Shown here piece after piece: positions 10,223-22,529 of a DNA stretch of 64,000 bases. The translations under genes were made by a program, and so were the position numbers. Under the pieces are notes generated by a model. It made no database searches, had not been told where the DNA came from, and saw only the letters and a list, made by a program, of their open reading frames with translations. This DNA is from Antedon mediterranea (taxonomy: Eukaryota > Echinodermata > Crinoidea > Comatulida > Antedonidae). The stretch's first letter is position 1; each line of letters opens with the position of its first letter. The stretch lies in assembly GCF_964355755.1 (NCBI RefSeq), contig NC_092672.1, positions 16,738,501 through 16,802,500 of the forward strand, given 5' to 3'.

Positions 10223-10616
10223 AGCTTCAAATCGCATTTAGAGACATTTTAGAATATTTTGTGATTTTCGAAAAAACTTGGTTACACAAAAACACCAAAG
10301 TGCTTAAAATCACATTAGAAACCGTTTTAGACCATTTTGAGCATTTCGATAAAACTTTTCACACAAAACATCAAAGAGCACAAAATAGCTTAATATCGTA
10401 TTTAAAAACGTTTTTGACCATTTTGAGCATTTCGACAAAAAAATTTCACACAAAACAGCAAAGTGCACAGAATAACTTCAAATCGCATTTGGAGACGTTT
10501 TAGACCATTTTGTGATTTTCGAAAAAACTTGTTAACATAAAAACACCAAAGTGCTTAGAATAGCTTCAAATCGCATTTTGAGACATTTTAGACCCTTTTG
10601 TGATTTTTGAAAAAAC

Positions 10617-11833
10617 TTGTTAACATAAAAACATCAAAGTGCTTAAAATCACATTAGAAACCGTTTTAGACCATTTTGAGCATTTCGATAAAACTTGTTA
10701 ACATAAAAACATCAAAGTGTACAGAATAGCTTCAAATTGCATTTGGAGACGTTTTAGACCATTTTGTTATTTTCGAAAAAACTTGGTTACACAAAAACAC
10801 CAAAGTGCTTAAAATAGCTTCAAATCGCATTTGGAGACGTTTTAGACCATTTTGTGATTTTCGAAAAAACTTAACATAAAAACATCAAAGTGCTTAAAAT
10901 CACATTAGAAACCGTTTTAGACCATTTTGAGCATTTCGATAAAACTTTTCACACAAAAACATCAAAGAGCACAAAATAGCTTAATATCGTATTTAAAAAT
11001 GTTTTTGACCATTTTGAGCATTTCGACAAAAATTGTTCACACAAAACAGCAAAGTGTACAGAATAGCTTCAAATCGTATTTGGAGACGTTTTAGACCTTT
11101 TTGTGATTTTCGAAAAAACTTGTTAACATAAAAACACCAAAGTGCTAAGAATAGCTTCAAATCGCAATTGGAGATATTTTAGACCATTTTGTGTTTTTCG
11201 AAAGAACTTGTTAACATAAAAACATCAAAGTGCTTAAAATCACATTAGAAACCGTTTTAGACCATTTTGAGCATTTCGATAAAACTTTTCACACAAAAAC
11301 ATCAAAGAGCACAAAATAGTTTAATATCGTATTTAAAAACGTTTTTGACCATTTTGAGCATTTCGAAAAAAAATTTTCACACAAAACAGCAAAGTGCACA
11401 GAATAACTTCAAATCGCATTTGGAGACGTTTTAGACCATTCTGTGATTTTCGAAAAAACTTGTTAACATAAAAACATCAAAGTGCTTAAAATCACATTAG
11501 AAACCGTTTTAGACCATTTTGAGCATTTCGATAAAACTTTTCACACAAAAACATCAAAGAGCCCAAAATAGATTAATATCGTATTTAAAAACGTTTTTGA
11601 CCATTTTGAGCATTTCGACAAAAAAATTTCACACAAAACAGCAAAGTGCACAGAATAACTTCAAATCGCATTTGGAGACGTTTTAGACCATTTTGTGATT
11701 TTCGAAAAAAACTTGTTAACATAAAAACACCAAAGTGCTTAGAATAGCTTCAAATCGCATTTTGAGACATTTTAGACCCTTTTGTGATTTTCGAAAAAAC
11801 TTGGTTACACAAAAACACCAAAGTGCTTAAAAT
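10617..11833. repeat. Nested 1,611-bp-offset repeat, copy 2
   Basis: Second copy of 9006-10222; one visible difference is TAGTTTAAT near 11320, where the other has TAGCTTAAT. The same pair is carried on in the second 3,968-bp unit as 12974-14190 and 14585-15801, so four copies of this sequence lie within 7 kb. Confidence 0.88.
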
Positions 11834-12388
11834 CACATTAGAAACCGTTTTAGACCATTTTGAGGATTTCGATAAAACTTTTCACACAAAAACATCAAAG
11901 AGCACAAAATAGCTTAATATCGTATTTAAAAACGTTTTTGACCATTTTGAGCATTTCGACAAAAAAATTTCACACAAAACAGCAAAGTGCACAGAATAAC
12001 TTCAAATCGCATTTGGAGACGTTTTAGACCATTTTGTGATTTTCGAAAAAACTTGTTAACATAAAAACACCAAAGTGCTTAGAATAGCTTCAAATCGCAT
12101 TTGGAGACGTTTTAGACCATGTTGTGATTTTCGAAAAAACTTAAGATAAAAATATCAAAGTGCTTCAAATCACATTAGAAACCGTTTTAGACCATTTTGA
12201 GCATTTCGACAAAAAATTTTCACACAAAACAGCAAAGTGTACAGAATAGCTTCAAATCGTATTTGGAGACGTTTTAGACCTTTTTGTGATTTTCGAAAAA
12301 ACTTGTTAACATAAAAACACCAAAGTGCTTAGAATAGCTTCAAATCGCATTTTGAGACGTTTTAGACCATTCTGTGATTTTCGAAAAA

Positions 12389-15300
12389 ACTAGTTAACAT
12401 AAAAACACCAATGTGCTTAAAATCACATTAGAAACCGTTTTAGACCATTTTGAGCATTTCGATAAAATTTTTCACACAAAAACATCAAAGAGCACAAAAT
12501 AGCTTAATATCGTATTTAAAAACGTTTTTGACCATTTTGAGCATTTCGACACAAATTTTCACACAAAACAGCAAAGTGCACAGAATAACTTCAAAGACCA
12601 TTTTGTGATTTTCGAAAAAACTTGTTAACATAAAAACATCAAAGTGTACAGAATAGCTTCAAATCGCATTTGGAGACGTTTTAGACCATTTTGTGATTTT
12701 CGAAAAAACTTGTTAACATAAAAACACCAAAGTGCTTAGAATAGCTTGAAATCGCATTTTGAGACATTTTAGACCCTTTTATGATTTTCGAAAAAACTTG
12801 GTTAAAAAAAACACCAAAGTGCTTAAAATAGCTTCAAATCGCATTTGGAGACTTTTTAGACCATTTTGTGATTTCCGAAAAAACTTGTTAACATAAAAAC
12901 ATCAAAGTGTACAGAATAGCTTCAAATCGCAGTTGGAGACGTTTTAGATCATTTTGTGATTTTCGAAAAAAAATTGTTAACATAAAAACATCAAAGTGCT
13001 TAAAATCACATTAGAAACCGTTTTAGACCATTTTGAGCATTTCGATAAAACTTGTTAACATAAAAACATCAAAGTGTACAGAATAGCTTCAAATTGCATT
13101 TGGAGACGTTTTAGACCATTTTGTTATTTTCGAAAAAACTTGGTTACACAAAAACACCAAAGTGCTTAAAATAGCTTCAAATCGCATTTGGAGACGTTTT
13201 AGACCATTTTGTGATTTTCGAAAAAACTTAACATAAAAACATCAAAGTGCTTAAAATCACATTAGAAACCGTTTTAGACCATTTTGAGCATTTCGATAAA
13301 ACTTTTCACACAAAAACATCAAAGAGCACAAAATAGCTTAATATCGTATTTAAAAATGTTTTTGACCATTTTGAGCATTTCGACAAAAATTGTTCACACA
13401 AAACAGCAAAGTGTACAGAATAGCTTCAAATCGTATTTGGAGACGTTTTAGACCTTTTTGTGATTTTCGAAAAAACTTGTTAACATAAAAACACCAAAGT
13501 GCTAAGAATAGCTTCAAATCGCAATTGGAGATATTTTAGACCATTTTGTGTTTTTCGAAAGAACTTGTTAACATAAAAACATCAAAGTGCTTAAAATCAC
13601 ATTAGAAACCGTTTTAGACCATTTTGAGCATTTCGATAAAACTTTTCACACAAAAACATCAAAGAGCACAAAATAGCTTAATATCGTATTTAAAAACGTT
13701 TTTGACCATTTTGAGCATTTCGAAAAAAAATTTTCACACAAAACAGCAAAGTGCACAGAATAACTTCAAATCGCATTTGGAGACGTTTTAGACCATTCTG
13801 TGATTTTCGAAAAAACTTGTTAACATAAAAACATCAAAGTGCTTAAAATCACATTAGAAACCGTTTTAGACCATTTTGAGCATTTCGATAAAACTTTTCA
13901 CACAAAAACATCAAAGAGCCCAAAATAGATTAATATCGTATTTAAAAACGTTTTTGACCATTTTGAGCATTTCGACAAAAAAATTTCACACAAAACAGCA
14001 AAGTGCACAGAATAACTTCAAATCGCATTTGGAGACGTTTTAGACCATTTTGTGATTTTCGAAAAAAACTTGTTAACATAAAAACACCAAAGTGCTTAGA
14101 ATAGCTTCAAATCGCATTTTGAGACATTTTAGACCCTTTTGTGATTTTCGAAAAAACTTGGTTACACAAAAACACCAAAGTGCTTAAAATAGCTTCAAAT
14201 CGCATTTAGAGACATTTTAGAATATTTTGTGATTTTCGAAAAAACTTGGTTACACAAAAACACCAAAGTGCTTAAAATCACATTAGAAACCGTTTTAGAC
14301 CATTTTGAGCATTTCGATAAAACTTTTCACACAAAACATCAAAGAGCACAAAATAGCTTAATATCGTATTTAAAAACGTTTTTGACCATTTTGAGCATTT
14401 CGACAAAAAAATTTCACACAAAACAGCAAAGTGCACAGAATAACTTCAAATCGCATTTGGAGACGTTTTAGACCATTTTGTGATTTTCGAAAAAACTTGT
14501 TAACATAAAAACACCAAAGTGCTTAGAATAGCTTCAAATCGCATTTTGAGACATTTTAGACCCTTTTGTGATTTTTGAAAAAACTTGTTAACATAAAAAC
14601 ATCAAAGTGCTTAAAATCACATTAGAAACCGTTTTAGACCATTTTGAGCATTTCGATAAAACTTGTTAACATAAAAACATCAAAGTGTACAGAATAGCTT
14701 CAAATTGCATTTGGAGACGTTTTAGACCATTTTGTTATTTTCGAAAAAACTTGGTTACACAAAAACACCAAAGTGCTTAAAATAGCTTCAAATCGCATTT
14801 GGAGACGTTTTAGACCATTTTGTGATTTTCGAAAAAACTTAACATAAAAACATCAAAGTGCTTAAAATCACATTAGAAACCGTTTTAGACCATTTTGAGC
14901 ATTTCGATAAAACTTTTCACACAAAAACATCAAAGAGCACAAAATAGCTTAATATCGTATTTAAAAATGTTTTTGACCATTTTGAGCATTTCGACAAAAA
15001 TTGTTCACACAAAACAGCAAAGTGTACAGAATAGCTTCAAATCGTATTTGGAGACGTTTTAGACCTTTTTGTGATTTTCGAAAAAACTTGTTAACATAAA
15101 AACACCAAAGTGCTAAGAATAGCTTCAAATCGCAATTGGAGATATTTTAGACCATTTTGTGTTTTTCGAAAGAACTTGTTAACATAAAAACATCAAAGTG
15201 CTTAAAATCACATTAGAAACCGTTTTAGACCATTTTGAGCATTTCGATAAAACTTTTCACACAAAAACATCAAAGAGCACAAAATAGCTTAATATCGTAT

Positions 15301-16356
15301 TTAAAAACGTTTTTGACCATTTTGAGCATTTCGAAAAAAAATTTTCACACAAAACAGCAAAGTGCACAGAATAACTTCAAATCGCATTTGGAGACGTTTT
15401 AGACCATTCTGTGATTTTCGAAAAAACTTGTTAACATAAAAACATCAAAGTGCTTAAAATCACATTAGAAACCGTTTTAGACCATTTTGAGCATTTCGAT
15501 AAAACTTTTCACACAAAAACATCAAAGAGCCCAAAATAGATTAATATCGTATTTAAAAACGTTTTTGACCATTTTGAGCATTTCGACAAAAAAATTTCAC
15601 ACAAAACAGCAAAGTGCACAGAATAACTTCAAATCGCATTTGGAGACGTTTTAGACCATTTTGTGATTTTCGAAAAAAACTTGTTAACATAAAAACACCA
15701 AAGTGCTTAGAATAGCTTCAAATCGCATTTTGAGACATTTTAGACCCTTTTGTGATTTTCGAAAAAACTTGGTTACACAAAAACACCAAAGTGCTTAAAA
15801 TCACATTAGAAACCGTTTTAGACCATTTTGAGGATTTCGATAAAACTTTTCACACAAAAACATCAAAGAGCACAAAATAGCTTAATATCGTATTTAAAAA
15901 CGTTTTTGACCATTTTGAGCATTTCGACAAAAAAATTTCACACAAAACAGCAAAGTGCACAGAATAACTTCAAATCGCATTTGGAGACGTTTTAGACCAT
16001 TTTGTGATTTTCGAAAAAACTTGTTAACATAAAAACACCAAAGTGCTTAGAATAGCTTCAAATCGCATTTGGAGACGTTTTAGACCATGTTGTGATTTTC
16101 GAAAAAACTTAAGATAAAAATATCAAAGTGCTTCAAATCACATTAGAAACCGTTTTAGACCATTTTGAGCATTTCGACAAAAATTTTTCACACAAAACAG
16201 CAAAGTGTACAGAATAGCTTCAAATCGTATTTGGAGACGTTTTAGACCTTTTTGTGATTTTCGAAAAAACTTGTTAACATAAAAACACCAAAGTGCTTAG
16301 AATAGCTTCAAATCGCATTTTGAGACGTTTTAGACCATTCTGTGATTTTCGAAAAA
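12389..16356. repeat. 3,968-bp tandem duplication, copy 2
   Basis: Begins at ACTAGTTAACAT and follows copy 1 base for base over the parts I compared. It ends where the next unit has ACTTGTTAACATAAAAACATC rather than a third ACTAGTTAAC. The near-identity indicates a very recent duplication or an assembly effect. Confidence 0.88.
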
Positions 16357-16675
16357 ACTTGTTAACATAAAAACATCAAAGTGCTTCAAATCACATTAGA
16401 AACCGTTTTAGACCATTTTGAGCATTTCGACAAAAAATTTTCACACAAAACAGCAAAGTGTACAGAATAGCTTCAAATCGTATTTGCAGACGTTTTAGAC
16501 CTTTTTGAGATTTTCGAAAAAACTTGTAACATAAAAACATCAAAGTGCTTCAAATCACATTAGAAACCGTTTTAGACCATTTTGAGCATTTCGACAAAAA
16601 TTTTTCACACAAAACAGCAAAGTGCACAGAATAACTTCAAATCGCATTTGGAGACGTTTTAGACCATTCTGTGAT

Positions 16676-17357
16676 TTTCGAAAAAACTTGTTAACATAAA
16701 AACATCAAAGTGCTTAAAATCACATTAGAAACCGTTTTAGACCATTTTGAGCATTTCGATAAAACTTTTCACACAAAAACATCAAAGAGCCCAAAATAGA
16801 TTAATATCGTATTTAAAAACGTTTTTGACCATTTTGAGCATTTCGACAAAAAAATTTCACACAAAACAGCAAAGTGCACAGAATAACTTCAAATCGCATT
16901 TGGAGACGTTTTAGACCATTTTGTGATTTTCGAAAAAACTTGTTAACATAAAAACACCAAAGTGCTTAGAATAGCTTCAAATCGCATTTTGAGACATTTT
17001 AGACCCTTTTGTGATTTTTGAAAAAACTTGTTAACATAAAAACATCAAAGTGCTTCAAATCACATTAGAAACCGTTTTAGACCATTTTGAGCATTTCGAA
17101 AAAAAAATTTTCACACAAAACAGCAAAGTGCACAGAATAACTTCAAATCGCATTTGGAGACGTTTTAGACCTTTTTGTGATTTTCGAAAAAACTTGTTAA
17201 CATAAAAACACCAAAGTGCTAAGAATAGCTTCAAATCGCATTTGGAGACATTTTAGACTATTTTGTGTTTTTCGAAAAAACTTGTTAACATAAAAACATC
17301 AAAGTGTACAGAATAGCTTCAAATCGCATTTTGAGACATTTTAGACTATTTTGTGAT
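16676..17357. repeat. 682-bp tandem duplication, copy 1
   Basis: Landmarks AGCCCAAAATAGATTAAT (16788) and CGAAAAAAAAATTTTC (17097) recur 682 bases later. The unit runs trimer with AGCCC, A, B1-B3 dimer, then A units. Its first part also matches about 15.4-15.8 kb at offset 1,260. Confidence 0.85.
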
Positions 17358-18039
17358 TTTCGAAAAAACTTGTTAACATAAAAACATCAAAGTGCTTAAA
17401 ATCACATTAGAAACCGTTTTAGACCATTTTGAGCATTTCGATAAAACTTTTCACACAAAAACATCAAAGAGCCCAAAATAGATTAATATCGTATTTAAAA
17501 ACGTTTTTGACCATTTTGAGCATTTCGACAAAAAAATTTCACACAAAACAGCAAAGTGCACAGAATAACTTCAAATCGCATTTGGAGACGTTTTAGACCA
17601 TTTTGTGATTTTCGAAAAAACTTGTTAACATAAAAACACCAAAGTGCTTAGAATAGCTTCAAATCGCATTTTGAGACATTTTAGACCCTTTTGTGATTTT
17701 TGAAAAAACTTGTTAACATAAAAACATCAAAGTGCTTCAAATCACATTAGAAACCGTTTTAGACCATTTTGAGCATTTCGAAAAAAAAATTTTCACACAA
17801 AACAGCAAAGTGCACAGAATAACTTCAAATCGCATTTGGAGACGTTTTAGACCTTTTTGTGATTTTCGAAAAAACTTGTTAACATAAAAACACCAAAGTG
17901 CTAAGAATAGCTTCAAATCGCATTTGGAGACATTTTAGACTATTTTGTGTTTTTCGAAAAAACTTGTTAACATAAAAACATCAAAGTGTACAGAATAGCT
18001 TCAAATCGCATTTTGAGACATTTTAGACTATTTTGTGAT
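17358..18039. repeat. 682-bp tandem duplication, copy 2
   Basis: Repeats 16676-17357. Similarity continues to about 18110, where this copy changes to TTTTAAGC while the other has TTTTGAGC. Confidence 0.85.
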
Positions 18040-18301
18040 TTTCGAAAAAACTTGTTAACATAAAAACATCAAAGTGCTTAAAATCACATTAGAAACCGTT
18101 TTAGACCATTTTAAGCATTTCGATAAAACTTTTCACACAAAAACATCAATGAGCACAAAATAGCTTAATATCGTATTTAAAAACGTTTTTGACCATTTTG
18201 AGCATTTCGACAAAAAATTTTTACACAAAACAGCAAAGTGCACAGAATAACTTCAAATCGCATTTGGAGACGTTTTAGACCATTTTGTGATTTTCGAAAA
18301 A

Positions 18302-19146
18302 ACTTGTTAACATAAAAACATCAAAGTGCTTCAAATCACATTAGAAACCGTTTTAGACCATTTTGAGCATTTCGATAAAACTTTTCACACAAAAACATCA
18401 AAGAGCACAAAATAGCTTAATATCGTATTTAAAAACGTTTTTGACCATTTTGAGCATTTCGACAAAAAAATTTCACACAAAACAGCAAAGTGCACAGAAT
18501 AACTTCAAATCGCATTTGGAGACGTTTTAGACCATTTTGTGATTTTCGAAAAAACTTGTTAACATAAAAACACCAAAGTGCTTAGAATAGCTTCAAATCG
18601 CATTTTGAGACATTTTAGACCCTTTTGTGATTTTTGAAAAAACTTGTTAACATAAAAACATCAAAGTGCTTCAAATCACATTAGAAACCGTTTTAGACCA
18701 TTTTGAGCATTTCGATAAAACTTTTCACACAAAAATATCAAAGAGCACAAAATAGCTTAATATCGTATTTAAAAACGTTTTTGACCATTTTGAGCATTTA
18801 GACAAAAAATTTTCAAACAAAACAGCAAAGTGCACAGAATAACTTCAAATCGCATTTGGAGACGTTTTAGACCATTCTGTGATTTTCGAAAAAACTTGTT
18901 AACATAGAAACATCAAAGTGCTTAAAATCACATTAGAAACCGTTTTAGACCATTTTGAGCATTTCGATAAAACTTTTCACACAAAAAACATTAAAGAGCA
19001 CAAAATAGCTTAATATCGTATTTAAAAACGTTTTTGACCATTTTGAGCATTTCGACAAAAATTTTTCACACAAAACAGCAAAGTGTACAGAATAGCTTCA
19101 AATCGTATTTGGAGACGTTTTAGACCTTTTTGTGATTTCCGAAAAA
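18302..19146. repeat. B-A-B-B 10-monomer module (845 bp)
   Basis: Trimer, A with GACCCTTTTGTGATTTTTG, trimer with GCATTTAGAC, trimer whose B2 has six A before CATTAAAG, hence one base longer than 844. It is followed at once by an A-only run and is close to the modules at 2316 and 31495. Confidence 0.85.
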
Positions 19147-20551
19147 ACTTGTTAACATAAAAACACCAAAGTGCTTAGAATAGCTTCAAATCGCATTTGG
19201 AGACGTTTTAGACCATTTTGTGATTTTCGAAAAAACTTGTTAACATAAAAACACCAAAGTGCTTAGAATAGCTTCAAATCGCATTTTGAGACATTTTAGA
19301 CCCTTTTGTGATTTTCGAAAAAACTTGGTTACACAAAAACACCAAAGTGCTTAAAATAGCTTCAAATTGCATTTGGAGACGTTTTAGACCATTTTGTGAT
19401 TTCCGAAAAAACTTGTTAACATAAAAACACCAAAGTGCTTAGAATAGCTTCAAATCGCATTTGGAGACGTTTTAGACCATTTTGTGATTTTCGAAAAAAC
19501 TTGTTAACATAAAAACACCAAAGTGCTTAGAATAGCTTCAAATCGCATTTTGAGACATTTTAGACCATTTTGTGATTTTCGAAAAAACTTGTTAACATAA
19601 AAACACCAAAGTGCTTAGAATAGCTTCAAATCGCATTTTTAGACATTTTACACCCTTTTGTGATTTTCGAAAAAACTTGTTAAAATAAAAACATCAAAGT
19701 GTACAGAATAGCTTCAAATCGCATTTGGAGACGTTTTAGACCATTTTGTGATTTTGAAAAAAACTTAACATAAAAACACCAACGAGCTTAGAATAGCTTC
19801 AAATCGCATTTTGAGACATTTTAGACCATTTTGTGATTTTCGAAAAAACTTGTTAAAATAAAAACATCAAAATGTACAGAATAGCTTCAAATCGCATTTG
19901 GAGACGTTTTAGACCATTTTGTGATTTTGAAAAAAACTTGTTAACATAAAAACACCAAAGAGCTTAGAATAGCTTCAAATCGCATTTTGAGACATTTTAG
20001 ACCATTTTGTGTTTTTCGAAAAAACTTGTTAACATAAAAACATCAAAGTGTACAGAATAGCTTCAAATCGCATTTGGAGACGTTTTAGACCATTTTGTGA
20101 TTTTCGAAAAAACTTGTTAACATAAAAACATCAAAGTGCTTAGAATAGCTTCAAATCGCATTTGGAGACGTTTTAGACCATTTTGTGATTTTCGAAAAAA
20201 CTTGTTAACATAAAAACACCAAAGTGCTAAAAATAGCTTCAAATCGCATTTGGAGAAGTTTTAAACCATTTTGTGATTTTCGAAAAAACTTGTTAACATA
20301 AAAACATCAAAGTGTACAGAATAACTTCAAATCGCATTTGGAGACGTTTTAGACCATTTTGTGATTTTCGAAAAAACTTGGTTACACAAAAACACCAAAG
20401 TGCTTAGAATAGCTTCAAATCGCATTTTGAGACATTTTAGACCCTTTTGTAATTTTCGAAAAAACTTGGTTACACAAAAACACCAAAGTGCTTAAAATAG
20501 CTTCAAATCGCATTTGGAGACATTTTAGAATATTTTGTGATTTTCGAAAAA
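19147..20551. repeat. A-only run, 16 monomers
   Basis: 1,405 bases equals 16 x 88 minus 3; the one short unit is near 19757. The TTTTACACCC unit is at about 19651. The end of the run carries CCCTTTTGTAATTTTCG and GAATATTTTGTG units that introduce the next B-A-B-B module. Confidence 0.9.
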
Positions 20552-21435
20552 ACTTGGTTACACAAAAACACCAAAGTGCTTAAAATCACATTAGAAACCG
20601 TTTTAGACCATTTTGAGCATTTCGATAAAACTTTTCACACAAAAACATCAAAGAGCACAAAATAGCTTAATATCGTATTTAAAAACGTTTTTGACCATTT
20701 TGAGCATTTCGACAAAAAAATTTGACACAAAACAGCAAAGTGCACAGAATAACTTCAAATCGCATTTGGAGACGTTTTAGACCATTTTGTGATTTTCGAA
20801 AAAACTTGTTAACATAAAAACACCAAAGTGCTTAGAATAGCTTCAAATCGCATTTTGAGACATTTTAGACCCTTTTGTGATTTTTGAAAAAACTTGTTAA
20901 CATAAAAACATCAAAGTGCTTCAAATCACATTAGAAACCGTTTTAGACCATTTTGAGAATTTCGATAAAACTTTTCACACAAAAACATCAAAGAGCACAA
21001 AATAGCTTAATATCGTATTTAAAAACGTTTTTGACCATTTTGAGCATTTAGCCAAAAAATTTTCAAACAAAACAGCAAAGTGCACAGAATAACTTCAAAT
21101 CGCATTTGGAGACGTTTTAGACCATTCTGTGATTTTCGAAAAAACTTGTTAACATAAAAACATCAAAGTGCTTAAAATCACATTAGAAACCGTTTTAGAC
21201 CATTTTGAGCATTTCGATAAAACTTTTCACACAAAAACATTAAAGAGCACAAAATAGCTTAATATCGTATTTAAAAACGTTTTTGACCATTTTGAGCATT
21301 TCGACAAAAATTTTTCACACAAAACAGCAAAGTGTACAGAATAGCTTCAAATCGTATTTGGAGACGTTTTAGACCTTTTTGTGATTTCCGAAAAAACTTG
21401 TTAACATAAAAACACCAAAGTGCTTAGAATAGCTT
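20395..21435. repeat. Segmental block matching 36669-37709
   Basis: The rare GTAATTTTCG (20449/36723) and AATTTGACACAAAAC (20718/36992) share one offset of 16,274. Outside, both sides diverge by whole-monomer type changes. Confidence 0.82.
20552..21395. repeat. B-A-B-B 10-monomer module (844 bp)
   Basis: First B1 has the ACTTGGTTACAC leader; first B3 has the rare TTTGACACAAAAC; second trimer has GAGAATTTCG and GCATTTAGCC; third has CATTAAAG. It is flanked by A-only runs on both sides. Confidence 0.9.
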
Positions 21436-22164
21436 CAAATCGCATTTGGAGACGTTTTAGACCATTTTGTGATTTTCGAAAAAACTTGGTTACACAAAAA
21501 CACCAAAGTGCTTAAAATAGCTTCAAATTGCATTTGGAGACGTTTTAGACCATTTTGTGATTTTCGAAAAAACTTGTTACCATAAAAACACCAAAGTGCT
21601 TAGATTAGCTTCAAATCGCATTTTGAGACATTTTAGACCCTTTTGTGATTTTTGAAAAAACTTGTTAACATAAAAACACCAAAGAGCTTAGAATAGCTTC
21701 AAATCGCATTTTGAGACATTTTAGACCATTTTGTGATTTTCGAAAAAACTTGTTTGAATAGCTTCAAATCGCATTTGGAGACGTTTTAGACCATTTTGTG
21801 ATTTTCGAAAAAACTTGTTAACATAAAAACATCAAAGTGCTTAGAATAGCTTCAAATCGCATTTGGAGACGTTTTAGACCATTTTGTGATTTTCGAAAAA
21901 ACTTGTTAACATAAAAACACCAAAGTGCTTAGAATAGCTTCAAATCGCATTTTGAGACATTTTAGACCATTTTGTGATTTTCGAAAAAACTTGTTAACAT
22001 AAAAACACCAAAGTGCTTAGAATAGCTTCAAATCGCATTTTGAGACATTTTAGACCCTTTTGTGATTTTCGAAAAAACTTGTTAACATAAAAATTCCAAA
22101 GTGCTAAGAATAGCTTCAAATCGCATTTGGAGACATTTTAGACCACTTTGTGATTTTCGAAAAA
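21396..22164. repeat. A-only run, 9 monomers with a 23-bp deletion
   Basis: 769 bases equals 9 x 88 minus 23. The shortfall is one truncated unit: ACTTGTTTGAATAGC near 21748-21762 has lost the stretch from the leader to GTGCTTA. It ends with an AAAATTCCAAAG unit (22091) and a GACCACTTTGTG unit. Confidence 0.88.
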
Positions 22165-22529
22165 ACTTGTTAACATAAAAACATCAAAGTGCTTAAAATC
22201 ACATTAGAAACCGTTTTAGACCATTTTGAGCATTTCGATAAAACTTTTCACACAAAAACATCAAAGAGCACAAAATAGCTTAATATCGTAAAAACATCAA
22301 AGTGCTTAAAATCACATTAGAAACCGTTTTAGACCATTTTGAGCATTTCGATAAAACTTTTCACACAAAAACATCAAAGAGCACAAAATAGCTTAATATC
22401 GTATTTAAAAACGTTTTTGACCATTTTGAGCATTTAGACAAAAAATTTTCAAACAAAACAGCAAAGTGCACAGAATAACTTCAAATCGCATTTGGAGACG
22501 TTTTAGACCATTCTGTGATTTTCGAAAAA
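22165..22529. repeat. Single B trimer carrying the 113-bp partial duplication
   Basis: 365 bases equals 113 plus 252. B1 and part of B2 are fused at TTAATATCGTA to a complete trimer (a-run at 22290). It lies between two A-only runs. Confidence 0.88.

Larger units (their letters stand above)
8421..12388. repeat. 3,968-bp tandem duplication, copy 1
   Basis: Starts at the rare leader ACTAGTTAACATAAAAACACC with CAATGTGC, which recurs at 12389. Other landmarks at the same offset: an A-like remnant fused at CTTCAAAGACC (8627/12595), the GTTATTTTCG units, and an 80-codon frame (10261/14229). I noticed only two substitutions against copy 2 (TAGTTTAAT near 11320, and AAATTTTC versus AATTTTTC near 12220). 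The block holds a nested 1,217-bp repeat (9006-10222 and 10617-11833). Confidence 0.9.
4302..18301. repeat. Longest B-rich domain (about 14 kb)
   Basis: B trimers, B1-B3 dimers and short groups of A units, without an A-only run as long as those elsewhere. It contains the 3,968-bp and 682-bp tandem duplications listed separately, and a match to 42.9-44.2 kb. Nothing other than satellite was found in it. Confidence 0.85.

Noticed and set aside
10261-10503. 80-codon open frame on the plus strand, repeated at 14229-14471
   Set aside because: It starts at GTG inside a monomer and runs through one B trimer. It owes its length to a one-base deletion (CACACAAAACATC), and its second copy is simply the 3,968-bp duplication.
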